A DNA stretch of 64,000 nucleotides, from contig OX104114.1 of assembly GCA_944474755.1 (NCBI GenBank), forward strand, positions 46,255,070 through 46,319,069, read 5' to 3'. The notes beneath the pieces are model-generated. The model did no database searches and was not told the DNA's origin. It saw only the letters and a list, made by a program, of their open reading frames with translations. Positions 1 through 13,000 of the stretch are shown here, in pieces. The position numbers and the translations under genes were made by a program. Source of the stretch: Limnoperna fortunei. Lineage: Eukaryota > Mollusca > Bivalvia > Mytilida > Modiolidae. Positions within the stretch are counted from its first letter, which is position 1. Each line of letters opens with the position of its first letter.

Positions 1-1894
1 AAATGTACCTTAGATGGTCCTCTACAAAGTTTGAGTTTTTTGTGCCGATCCAAAATCCAAGATGGCCGCCATCGCAGGACATAGTTTAACATAGGACCCT
101 ATAGGAAAAACATATAAACAACTTCTTCTATGAAACTGTTCCACACAATGAAGCCAAATTAATAAGGAAATGAAGGTTGCATAATTATCTTATTGTTTTG
201 GGTTTTTCAAGCCAATTGCAAATTCAACATGGCTTCCAGGGCCATTAATGTGTTCTGATTGGCTGAAATTCAAAAATCTTCTTCTCATAAACTGCTTGGC
301 AGATTGATTTGAAATATTGCAGAAATGTACCTTAGATGGTCCTCTACAAAGTTTGAGTTTTTTGTGCCGATCCAAAATCCAAGATGGCCATCATCGCAGG
401 ACATAGTTTAACATAGGACCCTATGGGAAAAACATATAAACAACTTCTTCTATGAAACTGTTCGACACAATGAAGCCAAATTAATAAGGAAATGAAGGTT
501 GCATAATTATCTTATTGTTTTGGGTTTTTCGAGCCAATTGCAAATTTAACATGGCTTCCAGGGCCGTTAATGTGTTCTGATTGGCTGAAATTCAAAAATC
601 TTCTTCTCATAAGCTGCTTGGCAGATTGATTTGAAATATTGCAGAAATGTACCTTTGATAGTCCTCTACCAAGTTTGAGTTTTTTGTGCAGATCCAAAAT
701 CCAAGATGGCCGCCATCGCAGGACATAGTTTAACATAGGACCCTATGGGAAAAACATATAAACAACTTCTTCTCTGAAACTGTTCCACACAATGAAGCCA
801 AATTAATAAGGAAATGAAGGTTGCATAATTATCTTATTATTTTGGGTTTTTCCAGCCAATTGCAAATTCAACATGGCTTCCAGGACCATTAATGCGTTCT
901 GATTGGCTGAAATTCAAAAATCTTCTTCTCATAAACTGCTTGGCAGATTGATTTCAAATATAGCAGAAATGTACCTTATGTGGTCCTCTACAAGGTTTGA
1001 GATTTTTGTTCCGATCCAAAATCCAAGATGGCAGCCATCACAGGACATAGTTTAACATAGGACCCTATGGGAAAAACATACAAACAACTTCTTCTCTGAA
1101 ACTGTTCCACACAAATGAAGCCAAATTATGAAGAAATGATTAATGGATATTTATCTTATTATTTTGAGTTTTTTGAGCCAATTGCAAATTGAACATGGCT
1201 TCCAGGGCAACTAATGGGTTCTGATTGGCTGAAATTTCAAAAATCTTCTTTTTACAAACCGCTTAGCAGATTGATTTGAAATATTGCACAAATGTACCTT
1301 AGATGGTCCTCTACAAAATTTTAGTTTTTTGTGGCGATCTAAATTCCAAGAGGCCACCACGGTGGAACACAGCTTAACATAGCTATAGGACCCTATGGGA
1401 AAACCATACAAACAGCTTCTTCTCTGAAACTCAGTTCCACACAATTTAACCAAATAATGCAGAAGTAATAGTAATCTTATTATTTTAAGTATGTTTCGAG
1501 CCGATAGGAAATTCAACATAGCTGCCAGAGCTGCAAATGCGTTCTGACTGGCTGAGATTTTAAAATTCGTTTTCTCACAAACAGCTTGGCAGATTTTAGG
1601 ATATGTGATATTGTATGGTTCTCTACCAATTTTGAGTTGTTTGTTTCGATCCAAAATACAAGATTGCTGCCACTATGGAACATCACTTAACATACTAACC
1701 TATGAAAAAACAAAAACTGCTTCTTCTCAGAAACACTCCTACTGCTGATTGTAAATTCAACATTGCAACATTCATAGAAACAGCATCTTCACATAAACTC
1801 TTTAGCATTTAATATCAAAATTTGCAAGAAAAGTCTTGTCTTAAAAAGTTTTTTGTAAGTCAGGTGAGCGATACAGGCTCTTAAGAGCCTCTAG
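1..1894 (+). mobile_element. Family A element, copy 1 (5' end outside window)
   Basis: Non-autonomous repeat element whose right end is seen here. It consists of about five 322-bp direct repeats (phase points at 1, 323, 645, 967 and 1290) plus more diverged units to about 1800. Each unit carries a GATGGC-centred near-palindrome, an ATAGGACCCTATGGG block and a 'tctgattggctgaaat' block. The 3' end at 1861-1894 has the inverted end motif CAGGTGAGC, then the palindrome AGGCTCTTAAGAGCCT, then CTAG followed by TTT. This hairpin plus CTAG-T end recalls Helitron-like 3' ends. It lies in a dynamin intron. No coding capacity is seen; short minus-strand open frames follow the repeat period. Confidence 0.75.
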
Positions 1895-2292
1895 TTTATG
1901 CTTATATCATTCTTTTATACAAAAGATGTAAAGATATATTTAGAAAAAAAAGCTGTTTATCAATACAAAGATTTTTCATTTCTTCTTGATCAGATGAAAA
2001 ACATTGACATCATATGCAAATCTAAGTTCTGATTGGCTGAAACTTTAAAAAAATCTTCTCTTAAAACAGCAACAAATACTAGAATTTGAAGTAAGAATGG
2101 CATCAAATTGATTAAGATTCCAAATGTCATGCTGATCTAACTTAAAACATGACCACAATGAGGAATTTTTGTTTTTGATTAGCTGAAATTTAAAGGTCAC
2201 TTTGATAGCAGTGAATTATATGTGGTCCTATACAAAGTTTACTTATTGTACATTGATTTAACTGTAAACATTCCACAAGTAGGAAAACTAAT

Positions 2293-2688
2293 TATGTCTT
2301 CTTCCAATTGGTGGGGAGACATATTGTTTTTCTCCTGTCCATCTGTCTGCCTGTCTGTCCGTCTGTCTGTCACAAAGTTATTCCGCTCAACTCCTCTGAA
2401 ACTACTCAACCAAATTTTACGAAACTTGGTATGTAACAAGTACACCATATGTAGTTGTGCATATTACCTGGAAATTCAAAATATTGTAGGAGTTATGGCC
2501 CTTTGAACTTAGAATTTTACAAAAATTCCTCATAAATCATGGTTTCCACTCAACTCCTCTGAAACTAGTGAACCAAATTTTACGAAACTTGGAAGTACAC
2601 CATATGTGGTTGTGCATATTACAAGGAAATTTTTATCCTCTGGATCATAAGTGGGGAATGGGGGGAGACATCGCTTTTGTATGCAAAA
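2293..2688 (+). mobile_element. Family D hairpin-ended element
   Basis: The 5' end is a hairpin with arms TATGTCT...CC and GG...AGACATA around AATT (2293-2323). A GTCT/GTCC-rich leader (2335-2371) follows, then two copies about 158 bp apart of a core reading CTCCTCTGAAACTA, CCAAATTTTACGAAACTTGG. Near the 3' end GGGGGGAGACATCG is an inverted copy of the start, followed by a small hairpin TTTTG-tatg-CAAAA. No protein is encoded. The same plan is seen in families A and B. Confidence 0.6.
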
Positions 2689-2803
2689 ACAAACTTTAAT
2701 TTCTGATTGGCTTTTATTTAAAAAAATTTCTGCAGTTACAGTCCACTAGATTGCAACTTAATATCAATGAATTAGAGAGGTTCTTAACAAAGATTTTTCA
2801 TTA

Positions 2804-3340
2804 TTATACCCCATGCAACGAAGTTGCAGGGGTATAATGTTTTTGACCCGTCCATCCTTCAGTCCGTCCGCCTGTCTGTGTATCATGCTGCTGTCTCATT
2901 TCTTTATGGATTTTAACAAAACTTAGGGAAATTGTTACTTATAGTAGTTGCTTGGATTGGATTGATTTTCAGGGAATTTTGTCAAGGGGGACCATATTTT
3001 TGGGAGGGGGACTTAGTCAACTTTCATGTACATGTATATTCAATGTTGACGCCTGGATAGTGCTTTCATTTCTTCATGGATTTTCATGAAACTTTGGGAA
3101 ATTGTTAATTATAGTAGGTGCTTGGATGGGATTGATTTTCAGGGAATTGTGTCAAGGGGTGACCATATTTTTGGGAGGGGGACTTAGTCAACTTTCATAT
3201 ACATGTATATTCAATATTGTCGCCTGGTTAGCACTTTTATTTCTTCATGGATTTTCATTAAACTTCAATATACCAATTTAAATACAAAATACCACCTCGA
3301 TGTAATGGGAACGCGTGGGGTATCGTGAGCTTGCTCACTA
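2804..3340 (+). mobile_element. Family B hairpin-ended element, copy 1
   Basis: The 5' hairpin at 2804-2838 has arms TTATACCCC-ATGCAAC and GTTGCA-GGGGTATAA around a GAA loop. A GTCC-rich leader (2850-2880) follows, then about three 170-bp direct repeats starting near 2897, 3067 and 3237, each with 'atttcttNatggatttt' and a 'ttttgggagggggacttag' block. The 3' end has GGGGTAT, inverse of the start, then the perfect hairpin GTGAGCTTGCTCAC at 3325-3338. It appears inserted into an older family A copy. Confidence 0.65.
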
Positions 3341-3573
3341 AGGTTCTTTAATATGTTAAGTGATAAAATTAGACCACCAGGGGAAAATTTTTATTTTGAG
3401 AAAAATATTTCCTTCCCTGACACTGTACAGCTACTGAGAACAGTTGAAGTATAAATGGTCCTTTGCAATTAAAAGTTCATCCAATTTGGGCAGACTAAAA
3501 TTCAAACATGGCTGCCATTGGCAATCTCTGTGTAGTAGTCATCTGTTAATCAGGTGAGCAATAAAGGCTTAAG

Positions 3574-3894
3574 TAATGAATTTCAAGGCCAGTGTGTTTC
3601 ACCACACTGTTTTATCTTGAAGATTTGAGGAGGAATTTGAGTTATTTTGGACAGAGTCTAAGAGTTCCGTTTAGTGTGGTAACGGTATGTTGTGTGCATG
3701 GCACCGAACAGCATATTTAATCTTTTAAGTAATTAAAGATGATTTTGTAAACAAAAATTTTGGACAGTTTATTGGACACATTATTTACATTAACTTGTCT
3801 GACAATCAAAAATGAAGAGTGATTCAGAATGAATCATTTCAACAGGCCATACAGGTAGATGGCATTTTTTTTTCAATACAAACTTTTATTTCAG
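3574..3894 (+). other. Dynamin intron, upstream of exon PH-a
   Basis: About 320 bases of AT-rich intron with no recognisable gene or repeat. A pyrimidine-rich stretch with 'tttttttttcaatac' precedes the TTTATTTCAG acceptor at 3885-3894. Confidence 0.5.
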
Positions 3895-4001
3895 GAAGGG
3901 GACAAGAAATATATGTTAGTATTGGATCAAGTCAAACTGAGAGATGTTGAAAAAATGTTATCTAGACGTCCGACTTTTGCACTTTTCTCGACAGAACATA
4001 G
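3895..4001 (+). CDS. Dynamin alternative PH-domain exon a
   Basis: This 107-nt exon lies between a cag acceptor and an AG|GTATC donor. It enters in phase 0 and leaves two bases of an Arg codon that exon 8668-8797 completes. It encodes a second-half PH segment starting [20 protein letters not shown] and ending FALFSTEHR. This matches the human DNM1 segment that starts EKEKKYML, has KLRDVEK, and ends FALFNTEQR. It has the best polypyrimidine tract of the three alternatives. It differs from b and c at the second residue (G instead of K) and in the loop before the FAL strand (MLSRRPT). Confidence 0.88.
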
Positions 4002-7000
4002 GTATCATTTCATGTTGTAACCACACCTGGAATAATGGAACACTTAGGCATGACTATGCTGTTGGCAAATTTTTCATTGTGAGATTAATATATGGACATA
4101 AATATTGAAAGATGTAAAAGTCATTTGTACTAAAACTAGTCTCTAGTCTAAGAACACCATTGTTTTTAAAAGAACTTACTTTTGGCATACTTGTATAGAA
4201 AGAGTTTTGTCCCTTACTTTCTGCATACTTTTACATCAAGTATTATGTCTACTTCCTATGTAAAGCTGTTGTATTGTTTGCATGTGTACCATAACTTGTT
4301 TGAACCTGTTTCTTTACTTTTGTAGTTTGCTTTTTATGTTTTCAGTTGTGCATTTTGTCCCATTTTACAATCTTTTTTTTGTCTAATATTTTATTTTTGG
4401 CAACTGTTCTAGGAGAAAGACAAGCAGTACATGTTACAATTAGATAATATCATCATCCGAGATATGGCTGACTCTGGGTTTCTGAGGACCAGGAAAGGCT
4501 TCGCTTTAGTTCATACCGATAAGAGGTTAGGTCCAATAACATCCCGTCATTAATTGTTCTCTCTCGAGAATGGTTTGTATGACAGAATGACAGGCTGTTG
4601 CTTGTTGGACAATAGCTCATACAATATTACAAAACATATAAGGGGGATTTTTTATTTTCCGCCCATAATGAGTGTGTAGTCCACCATACTTTTGACCTAA
4701 TTTGTTTTACATATTATGCACACCCACCCTGTGCTAAAATTTACATTGGATGGGCTGAAAAAAAAAAACAAAATCCACTTGTGCTGTTGTGTAATATAGT
4801 GATCATTCTGTAATACTGTCCGTTTTTGAGAGATATACCAGTTCATCCAACCATTCCATTTAGCATGCCATGGCAACACATTGTCTGACCTATCTGTACC
4901 ATGGCAACACATTGCCCGACCTATCTGTACCATGGCAACACATTGCCTGACCTATCTGTACCATGGCAACACATTGCCTGACCTATCTGTACCATGGCAA
5001 CACATTGCCTGACCTGACCTATTTGTACCCACATTAAGCTAGCATTTGGCTGCTTCTTCCTAGAGCCGTGAACATGCAGATCTACTTATTACAGTGTATT
5101 GTTAATTGAATTCTAGGAAAAAGAGAAGAAATTCATGATTCCCTTAGATGGTTTAAAGATAAGGGACATGGAGGGCGGTTTGTTTTCTCATAAGTATATG
5201 TTTGCTCTGTTTAATCCCGAATTCAGGTAAGGTTCTGACATACTGTACCTCTAGCTAATCTGTTTAGTGGATAATAAAATCAGAGCAAGGTTGACATTGT
5301 ATTGATGTATCTTGTAATTGACATACATGGGATTTAAAGGATGTTAATTTCTATTGCAATATTTTCCAAAAGATGAAGATTTGAACACTTTGAACACATT
5401 TTTAGTCACTACTGCTTTAATTGTGTCAGACTCTAGTGAATTGAAAAATAAAATCTGCACGAACATACTCTTAAATATTCTACTTCAATGCTAACAGTAA
5501 TGAAAAAGAAAGAAATAAACCCAAAATCCTGATAAGCAGAAGTAAGCAAAATTTATTGGTTTCTGACCTGTTAAATATGCTCACTGGACAATAATTTTAT
5601 TGCTATTCTCCAATGGATTTATCCATTTATTTTGCTCATTGTTTGTACAAACTATAAAGCTTAAAGGAAACATCTTTCCCACCAAATTTTTAATTACTTA
5701 TATCTCAATAATATTGACTTATCTTGTTCTTGTATCAAATTCTTAACAAACTATGGTATACTTATTATTTAAAAAACCTCCTCTAATCAAAGCATGTTAC
5801 AACTAAAGTTGTCTGATAAAATTATGCAATCTACTATAAAGATTTAATTTCATTTCTTGCCAATTATCATTGTTGACCAAATTTATTTAGGATAATAACA
5901 TTTTGGTGAATGGTAATAACTTTTTGGTTGATCATTTCCAGCAGGAACAATTGTATTTTTTGTATATTCATGGCCTGTCCATCAACATCTGTTAAAAAAT
6001 GAATATTTCATAAATATCAATTAATCAACAGTATAACATAATGTGATCATGTATAATGATTAATGATTTCCCATTTTGTTATTTGGTTTCCAACATGTTA
6101 ATGTCAATACATAAAACTTTGCTCTGATTGGACGAAATTTTCTGCTTTTAAAGTAACATTGTATATTTCACCAGGTATTAACCAGTTTTATACTGTATGA
6201 GATACAATAGCCCAATTATTTGCAATGCTTTTACATATGGTTCTATAGAAATAAATATCGGATATGAGAGGAACTGCTCAAATAAACACCTTAACCCCCC
6301 CTCCCATCTGCCTCCCCTTCCCCACCCTCCCAAAAAAGACATGCTTAACTTCTTTATTTAGTCAACAAAGTGTGGTACATGTACTTTGTTGTGTGACAAT
6401 TTTTTAAATCTTACTATTTTCAGAATAATTCCATCAAATCAGAGATCACTTTGGATTTTAATTTTTATAATATCTTCTGCTATAAATTTCACACTAAGCA
6501 AACAATTGGGCTATTCTAATCTTTTACACAAGTAATTCATTATAAATAACATTGTGCTATTCACGTTTGTGTCGTTTGCAAAACTGAGGACACATAGCGA
6601 TAATATTTTGTCTAACCGTTATACGGTATTGCCTAAAACTTGTGTTTTTAATAGACAATGTATTTATTGTTAAATTCATGCATTGTCAGAAAATATCCAG
6701 TTTATTTAAGAAACTGGAAAGAAATTCAAATAAATTGTATATTATCTGCCAAGGTACAGATATTTTATAAGTCTTGGCTTATGAAAGCAGCTTTAAAACT
6801 TATAATTTAATTTTCTTTGTAAGCTGAATTCTGATGGCCTCAAATGGAGCATCCCAGGTTATATGAAATAACTTGCATTGTTCACATGACCTATCCTTAT
6901 GCTGTTACAATTCATAAGTTCCATGATGGCATGGCTGTTTTATAGTTAAAATTGTCAAGAATAATCTTTTAAATTAAATTAGAAATATTTGAAATTTCTG

Positions 7001-10000
7001 AACAAGGCTATATAACCTGGTATGGGTTTGTTTATGCCTAATATCATGAAGAAACAACTACAGGCATTGTTTACTGAAAAAAGTATCCCATTTCATAACC
7101 TTAATGCAATACTTGCTAGGTGATTTAGTTTGGTTTTTTTAAAACTTAGAAGGCAGAAAAACACACTATAAAAATTTGTTAAAAGGAGTGATTGACACCA
7201 GATTTCAAATAAATTTGTTTTATTTTATTTAAGAATTGCAACTTCTATTCTCTCAAGGAACATATTCTAACATTTAGTTTGATATGTTTTTTTATTTCAA
7301 CTCTTAATATACAGCAAAATGATCTTTGAGTTGCATTCTATTTATAGTACATTACAATATATAAATTCCATTATTTCCCATGATGCCTTAATTTTTCTTG
7401 GTTGATGTCTTCATTTACTTCTATTAATACTATTTTTGCACATTGCACATATTTATAGTTTTAAATTTTGCACAGTAGTGCTGTACTCTTGACCGAAATA
7501 TTTATTTAGTTAAATCTTTCACAGTAGTGCTGTAATCTTGATTGCAATATTCAATTATAAATGACATTTTACACTTATTTTTATGTACTGTCTATATAGC
7601 TGTGTTATACAAAATTCAGATAAGGAAATATTCTTGGTTTAATACTTGGTTTAAGAAATAATTTTGTCTTTGTAAAAACATACATTTGAGGTTTCATCCC
7701 TCAGTTTAAAGTAGGTATTTCTTCTTGTTTTGTGATGAGGTCCAAGCATTTTATTTTGTTTCACTCTGATTTTCAAATAAAGATTGAAGTTGTCTTTTAA
7801 TGCCTTCTTTCACCCCAAAAGAAGATTAGCTGTCTTGAAGAAATGAATAGTTACATGATAAACCAAATAGAAATTTTATAAAAATACCTCTTAAAGAAAG
7901 ATAATTCTTAAATAGATACAGGAAAAAGGAGATAAATGTTTAATTGTTATTGGGAATTATAATAGTTTGTGAGTTTAATTACAGATCTGCTACCAAACAA
8001 ACATTGTGTGTAAAAATAATGTTTGCAGTCTGCTAAAATTCACACTTTGCTAATATGCTTTTAAGAGAATTTGGTAGTTTTTCAGCATATAAATATTTTT
8101 AGCTGCTTTTCAGGTAGAAATAATGTCAGTTGTTTACACATTTTTGCAAATAAGTAATTGACAAATTAATGTCTATTTGATATTTGTTATATAAAATATT
8201 TTTTTTTGCATTATTCTGTTAGTATATAAATAAGTCTCCTTGTGCCCTAGTCCCCAATTGAACTGTTCTAGTTTACGACGTGCTTTTACAAAAAAATATT
8301 TGTGACGTTATGTTGTCAGACAGTTATGCACCTTTTAAAAAGCCCGAAATGGGCTAGAATGCTTTTTTATGCTTGTTTTTATATGTATTTCATTGTGATA
8401 TGATTATAACATGATTCTTTTCTTGTCAGAAAATGTGTTTTATTTCAAAATGATTCTTTTCTTGTCAGAAAATGTGTTTTTTTTTCAAACAGGTTAGAAA
8501 TGCTTAGCAGAGTCTTGCATTTCTACCTGTTTCTAAGAATATTATAAATAAACTTTATATTTCTGGACGTATGGAATTTTGTATATTGTGTTAATTTCCT
8601 GCAATCATATCAACACATTGGGAGCTCCAATTTTTGTTCTTTTTTATAACTGTATTTTATTTTATAGAAATGTGTACAAAGATTATAAACAGTTAGAACT
8701 ATCAGGAGAATCCCAGGATGATATAGACAGCTGGAAAGCATCATTCCTCCGAGCAGGAGTATACCCAGACAGATCACAGGAAGAGGATCACCAAGCGGTC
8801 AGTTTTGGGAAGTTTTTTTGTTTCATAGTATTCTAGTTTGGTTGATTGTTTGAATGAGGTTGTAAGCCGCTTACAGCATTTGTTAGCTATATTTGTAGTA
8901 GAAGGTAAGTCTGCCATTGAGGGCATAATGTCTGGTTAGAACCTCATAAACAGGAAATCCTTCCCAGCTCAGTATGTGCAATTCCAGTAAACTGTCTTCC
9001 TTTACCAGACGTAACCTTGGATTGACTGCCATCAACTGGAACTCTCTCTCTTGAGAGTTTTTGTCACTGGCTTTATATAAATGTGTTCTGTTTGTTGTTG
9101 TGTGTTCCATGGCTGTGTATTAGATAGGGAGATTTGATTGCCACTTTGGTATTACTTAGCTTATATGACATGTGGCAGGTGTTAGTACCTTGGATAGGGA
9201 GATTTGATTGCCACTTTGGTATTACTTAGCTTATATGACATGTGGCAGGTGTTAGTACCTTGGATAGGGAGATTTGATTGCCACTTTGGTATTACTTAGC
9301 TTATATGACATGTGGCAGGTGTTAGTACCTTGGATAGGGAGATTTGATTGCCACTTTGGTATTACTTAGCTTATATGACATGCGGCAGGTGTTAGTACCT
9401 TGGATAGGGAGATTTGATTGCCACTTTGGTATTACTTAGCTTATATGACATGTGGCAGGTGTTAGTACCTTGGATAGGGAGATTTGATTGCCACTTTGGT
9501 ATTACTTAGCTTATATGACATGTGGCAGGTGTTAGTACCTTGGATAGGGAGATTTGATTGCCACTTTGGTATTACTTAGCTTATATGACATGTGGCAGGT
9601 GTTAGTACCTTGGATAGGGAGATTTGATTGCCACTTTGGTATTACTTAGCTTATATGACATGCGGCAGGTGTTAGTACCTTGGATAGGGAGATTTGATTG
9701 CCACTTTGGTATTACTTAGCTTATATGACATGCGGCAGGTGTTAGTACCTTGGATAGGGAGATTTGATTGCCACTTTGGTATTACTTAGCTTATATGACA
9801 TGCGGCAGGTGTTAGTACCTTGGATAGGGAGATTTGATTGCCACTTTGGTATTACTTAGCTTATATGACATGCGGCAGGTGTTAGTACCTTGGATAGGGA
9901 GATTTGATTGCCACTTTGGTATTACTTAGCTTATATCACATGCGGCAGGTGCTAAGTAGTATTGCTAGATATAATTATCTATCAAGATATCTCTGCCTTC

Positions 10001-13000
10001 CAGGAAAATTTCTCTTTAATTATTAAAAAATTTACAAAAGTCCAATATAGAAATAAGACATTGCTTTATTCTGTATTATGGTGTGCTGGACTTCAATCTT
10101 AATTGACAGGGATTGCTAGTTTTCCTACCTATGATCAGGGTTTTACACTTTCTACTCCTGCAATAAAAACTGGACACCATGAAACATCTGACAAATGGTT
10201 GAAAATGGCGTTAAACACCATTCAACCAAGCAACCCTCAGTTAGTTGCTGATAAAATTAATATGTTTAGGGATAAGACTACTTTTGCCTGCATAGTTTTT
10301 TAGTATAGGTTTAACAGTAATCCTAAGTTCTAACAAAAAATAAGTATATATGTTTTCTGTACAGTCCAAGGATGATATTGGTTCCATGGATCCACAGTTG
10401 GAGCGACAAGTTGAGACCATCAGAAACTTGGTTGATTCTTACATGAAAATAGTCAACAAAACTCAGAGGGATTTGGTTCCTAAGACTATCATGTTCCTAG
10501 TGGTTAATAATGTAAGTATTTCATTACTCATTGCTGGAATTAGTTTCTTAAGCTTGATATATTTTTCTACATGCACTATTTATTATTTGTGTTCTCAGTT
10601 AAAATTTTCAAGCAATCTGATTAGTCGGTGTGATTTCTATCAAGATAAGAAATTAACTACCACATCTGTTAAGTAATGCATACTGGTCATTTTATTAATT
10701 TTTGTTTTGTTTTGTTTTTATTCATAGGTAAAGGAATTTATTGGAGCCGAATTGATGGCACACTTGTATTCCAGCGTTGATCAGGTTAGTTTTATTAATA
10801 TGTAGTTTTACATCTCTAGTAGGCATCACCTTCTTGGTTTATACTATAATGTTTAATGACTGTCACAGATGAGCTTCATAAGGGCAATCCTTTGGGCTGT
10901 TGTCATAACTTATATCCATATCACATGGCATTTTGTTTTTTGAACAGTTTCATTGAAAAATTGTGTAAAGGAACTAGCCCTTCATTCTTGAAACTGTTGT
11001 CACTTAAAATAAGCATTATAAAGAGTTAAAAAGTACTACACTGTTTGTTCAGCAAATCCCACTGTTATAACAGTTCACTATAGAGTAGTCAGAGCAGTTT
11101 AGGGTGAAAATCTGCTTAAAGTCATGTAGTATTACTGACACCTGCAGATTACCATGTTATTATTAGCAAAAAATACAAGTAATTGCCTGCATGTAATAAA
11201 ACCGTGTAAACTTTGAAATACATATAGGTTACAACTGGAAAGTGTAATATTTAGGCAAATGATACAATTTACCTAGGCTCACTCCCTCAGATAAATTGTA
11301 ATTTTTTCTTTATAGCAATCCATGATGGAGGAATCTCCTGAGGAAGCTCAAAGACGGGAGGAATTGTTACGTATGTACCATGCTACCAAGGATGCATTGG
11401 GCATTATTGGAGATATCAATGTTACCACAACAGCCACACCCATACCCCCACCAGTAGATAATGATTGGCTTCATGTGGAGAACTCAGTAAATGGGTAAGA
11501 TTGATTTAAGCTTACCTTACTGGTAAGATTGAAATACAGGATTTAAGCTTACCTGACTGGTAGCTTGTGCAATTTATAATGTACTGGTTACATTCTTTGT
11601 ACCAGCAAGAACTAGCCAATTATTTGAAGTTATTTAGCTTTTATGTGACATGATTGAAATGAGAATTGTAACAAGGCTAATGCTCCAATACTTGGCATCA
11701 CTTGGCACTGCACCAGTACAATTTAATTTAATAACCACCAGACCATTTCAGCATACTTGGCACTTATGTTTCTTTGTCAGACTCTAATTCCCAGGAGTTT
11801 CTCCTAAAACATTTTCTTATAGGCTAGGATCTCCTGTAATGGATCAAGTTTTTCAATAAATTAGACAGAAACAAGAAGCTGCTCTTATGCATCCATTTTG
11901 GTGACACATATTAATAATTATAAGAATTTCAATCTGAAAGTTCTTTTTCCATATTTACATTTTACAAAACACAGCATTAAATAAACTGTTGATGGAAATC
12001 TGTATTGTAACCTTTAAGCAACTTGTAAATGATTGTGAAGTGCACTTAAATCTGTTGAACATATCTATATATGAAATATTGCTTTATGTGCATTACACAA
12101 CTAATCATTCGATTGTGTATTTTAACTAATTGCTGAACATTAATTCGACCACACTGTTTTCAGAAGTGACAACAGGCCACCATCACCGAGACTAGGAAGA
12201 GGTGGCCCGCCACCTCCATTGCCAAACCGGCCAGGGCCTGGGGGAACAGCACTACCCACCAGACCGGCTCCATCCATTCCAAACAGACCAGCACCAACTG
12301 CTCCTGCTGGAGGCCCACCTATTCCTGCGTATGTATTATGTTTGATCTAATATTAATATGAATTATCTATGTTGATTTGCAAGCAGGCCAAAATTGAATG
12401 TTTTAGATGTTGTACCTACATCTTGTTTTGGCAATTCTTATTAAAAGGAATGCTTGTTTACATAATGCATGTATATTACTTCCCTTTCATGGTTAATTTT
12501 TACATAACACCAGAGTTATTTCCCTTTCATATTTATTTTACCTACCACATGTTAATTCTGTCCATGGTTAATTTAAATAACACAAAAATTCATCCCATTG
12601 TTTTGACTACCTAGCTTGGTTGAAACTTAACCATCACAATTCAGAATTGCTCAAATACCTTTATAATCAAGACTTGATATGCATCTGACATTTATTTTTA
12701 CACAAAATTATATTCATCATTTTCATTCAAATGGTGTAAGGGCAGGTAGCTACAATATTGTGTAAATCAATCCTGGGCTGCTCCATTACAAGTAATGGGA
12801 CCTCTTTGACGCTCCGCCAAGATAACAAAAATCTCAAAGGAGCTACATTATTGTTGTCAAGGGCAGGGTACACGTATTGTGAAGACAAAAATGTACATGT
12901 ACAATCAGTAATTTTCCTTTTTTATCCAATTAACACAGAAATGTCCCATTTTAGAGATTTTGTATTAGTACTATTTAAGAAAGACCCATTATAAACCTCA

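Larger units (their letters stand above)
1895..3573 (+). mobile_element. Degraded family A copy with two nested elements
   Basis: Diverged family A body sequence is recognisable at about 1980-2240, 2690-2760 and 3420-3550. It includes 'tctgattggctgaaa', a 'tggtcctatacaaagttt' block and 'aaacatggctgcca'. The end motif CAGGTGAGC at 3551-3559 is followed by a decayed AGGCTTAAG hairpin. The body is interrupted by two different elements at 2293-2688 and 2804-3340, so it looks like an old copy that served as target for later insertions. Left boundary is uncertain. Confidence 0.5.

Noticed and set aside
11495..11560. Duplicated donor-like GTAAGATTG next to dynamin exon 11316-11494
   Set aside because: A second GTAAG lies 28 nt downstream within a short direct repeat. 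Using it would add an in-frame stop and break the phase, so the first donor is taken as real.
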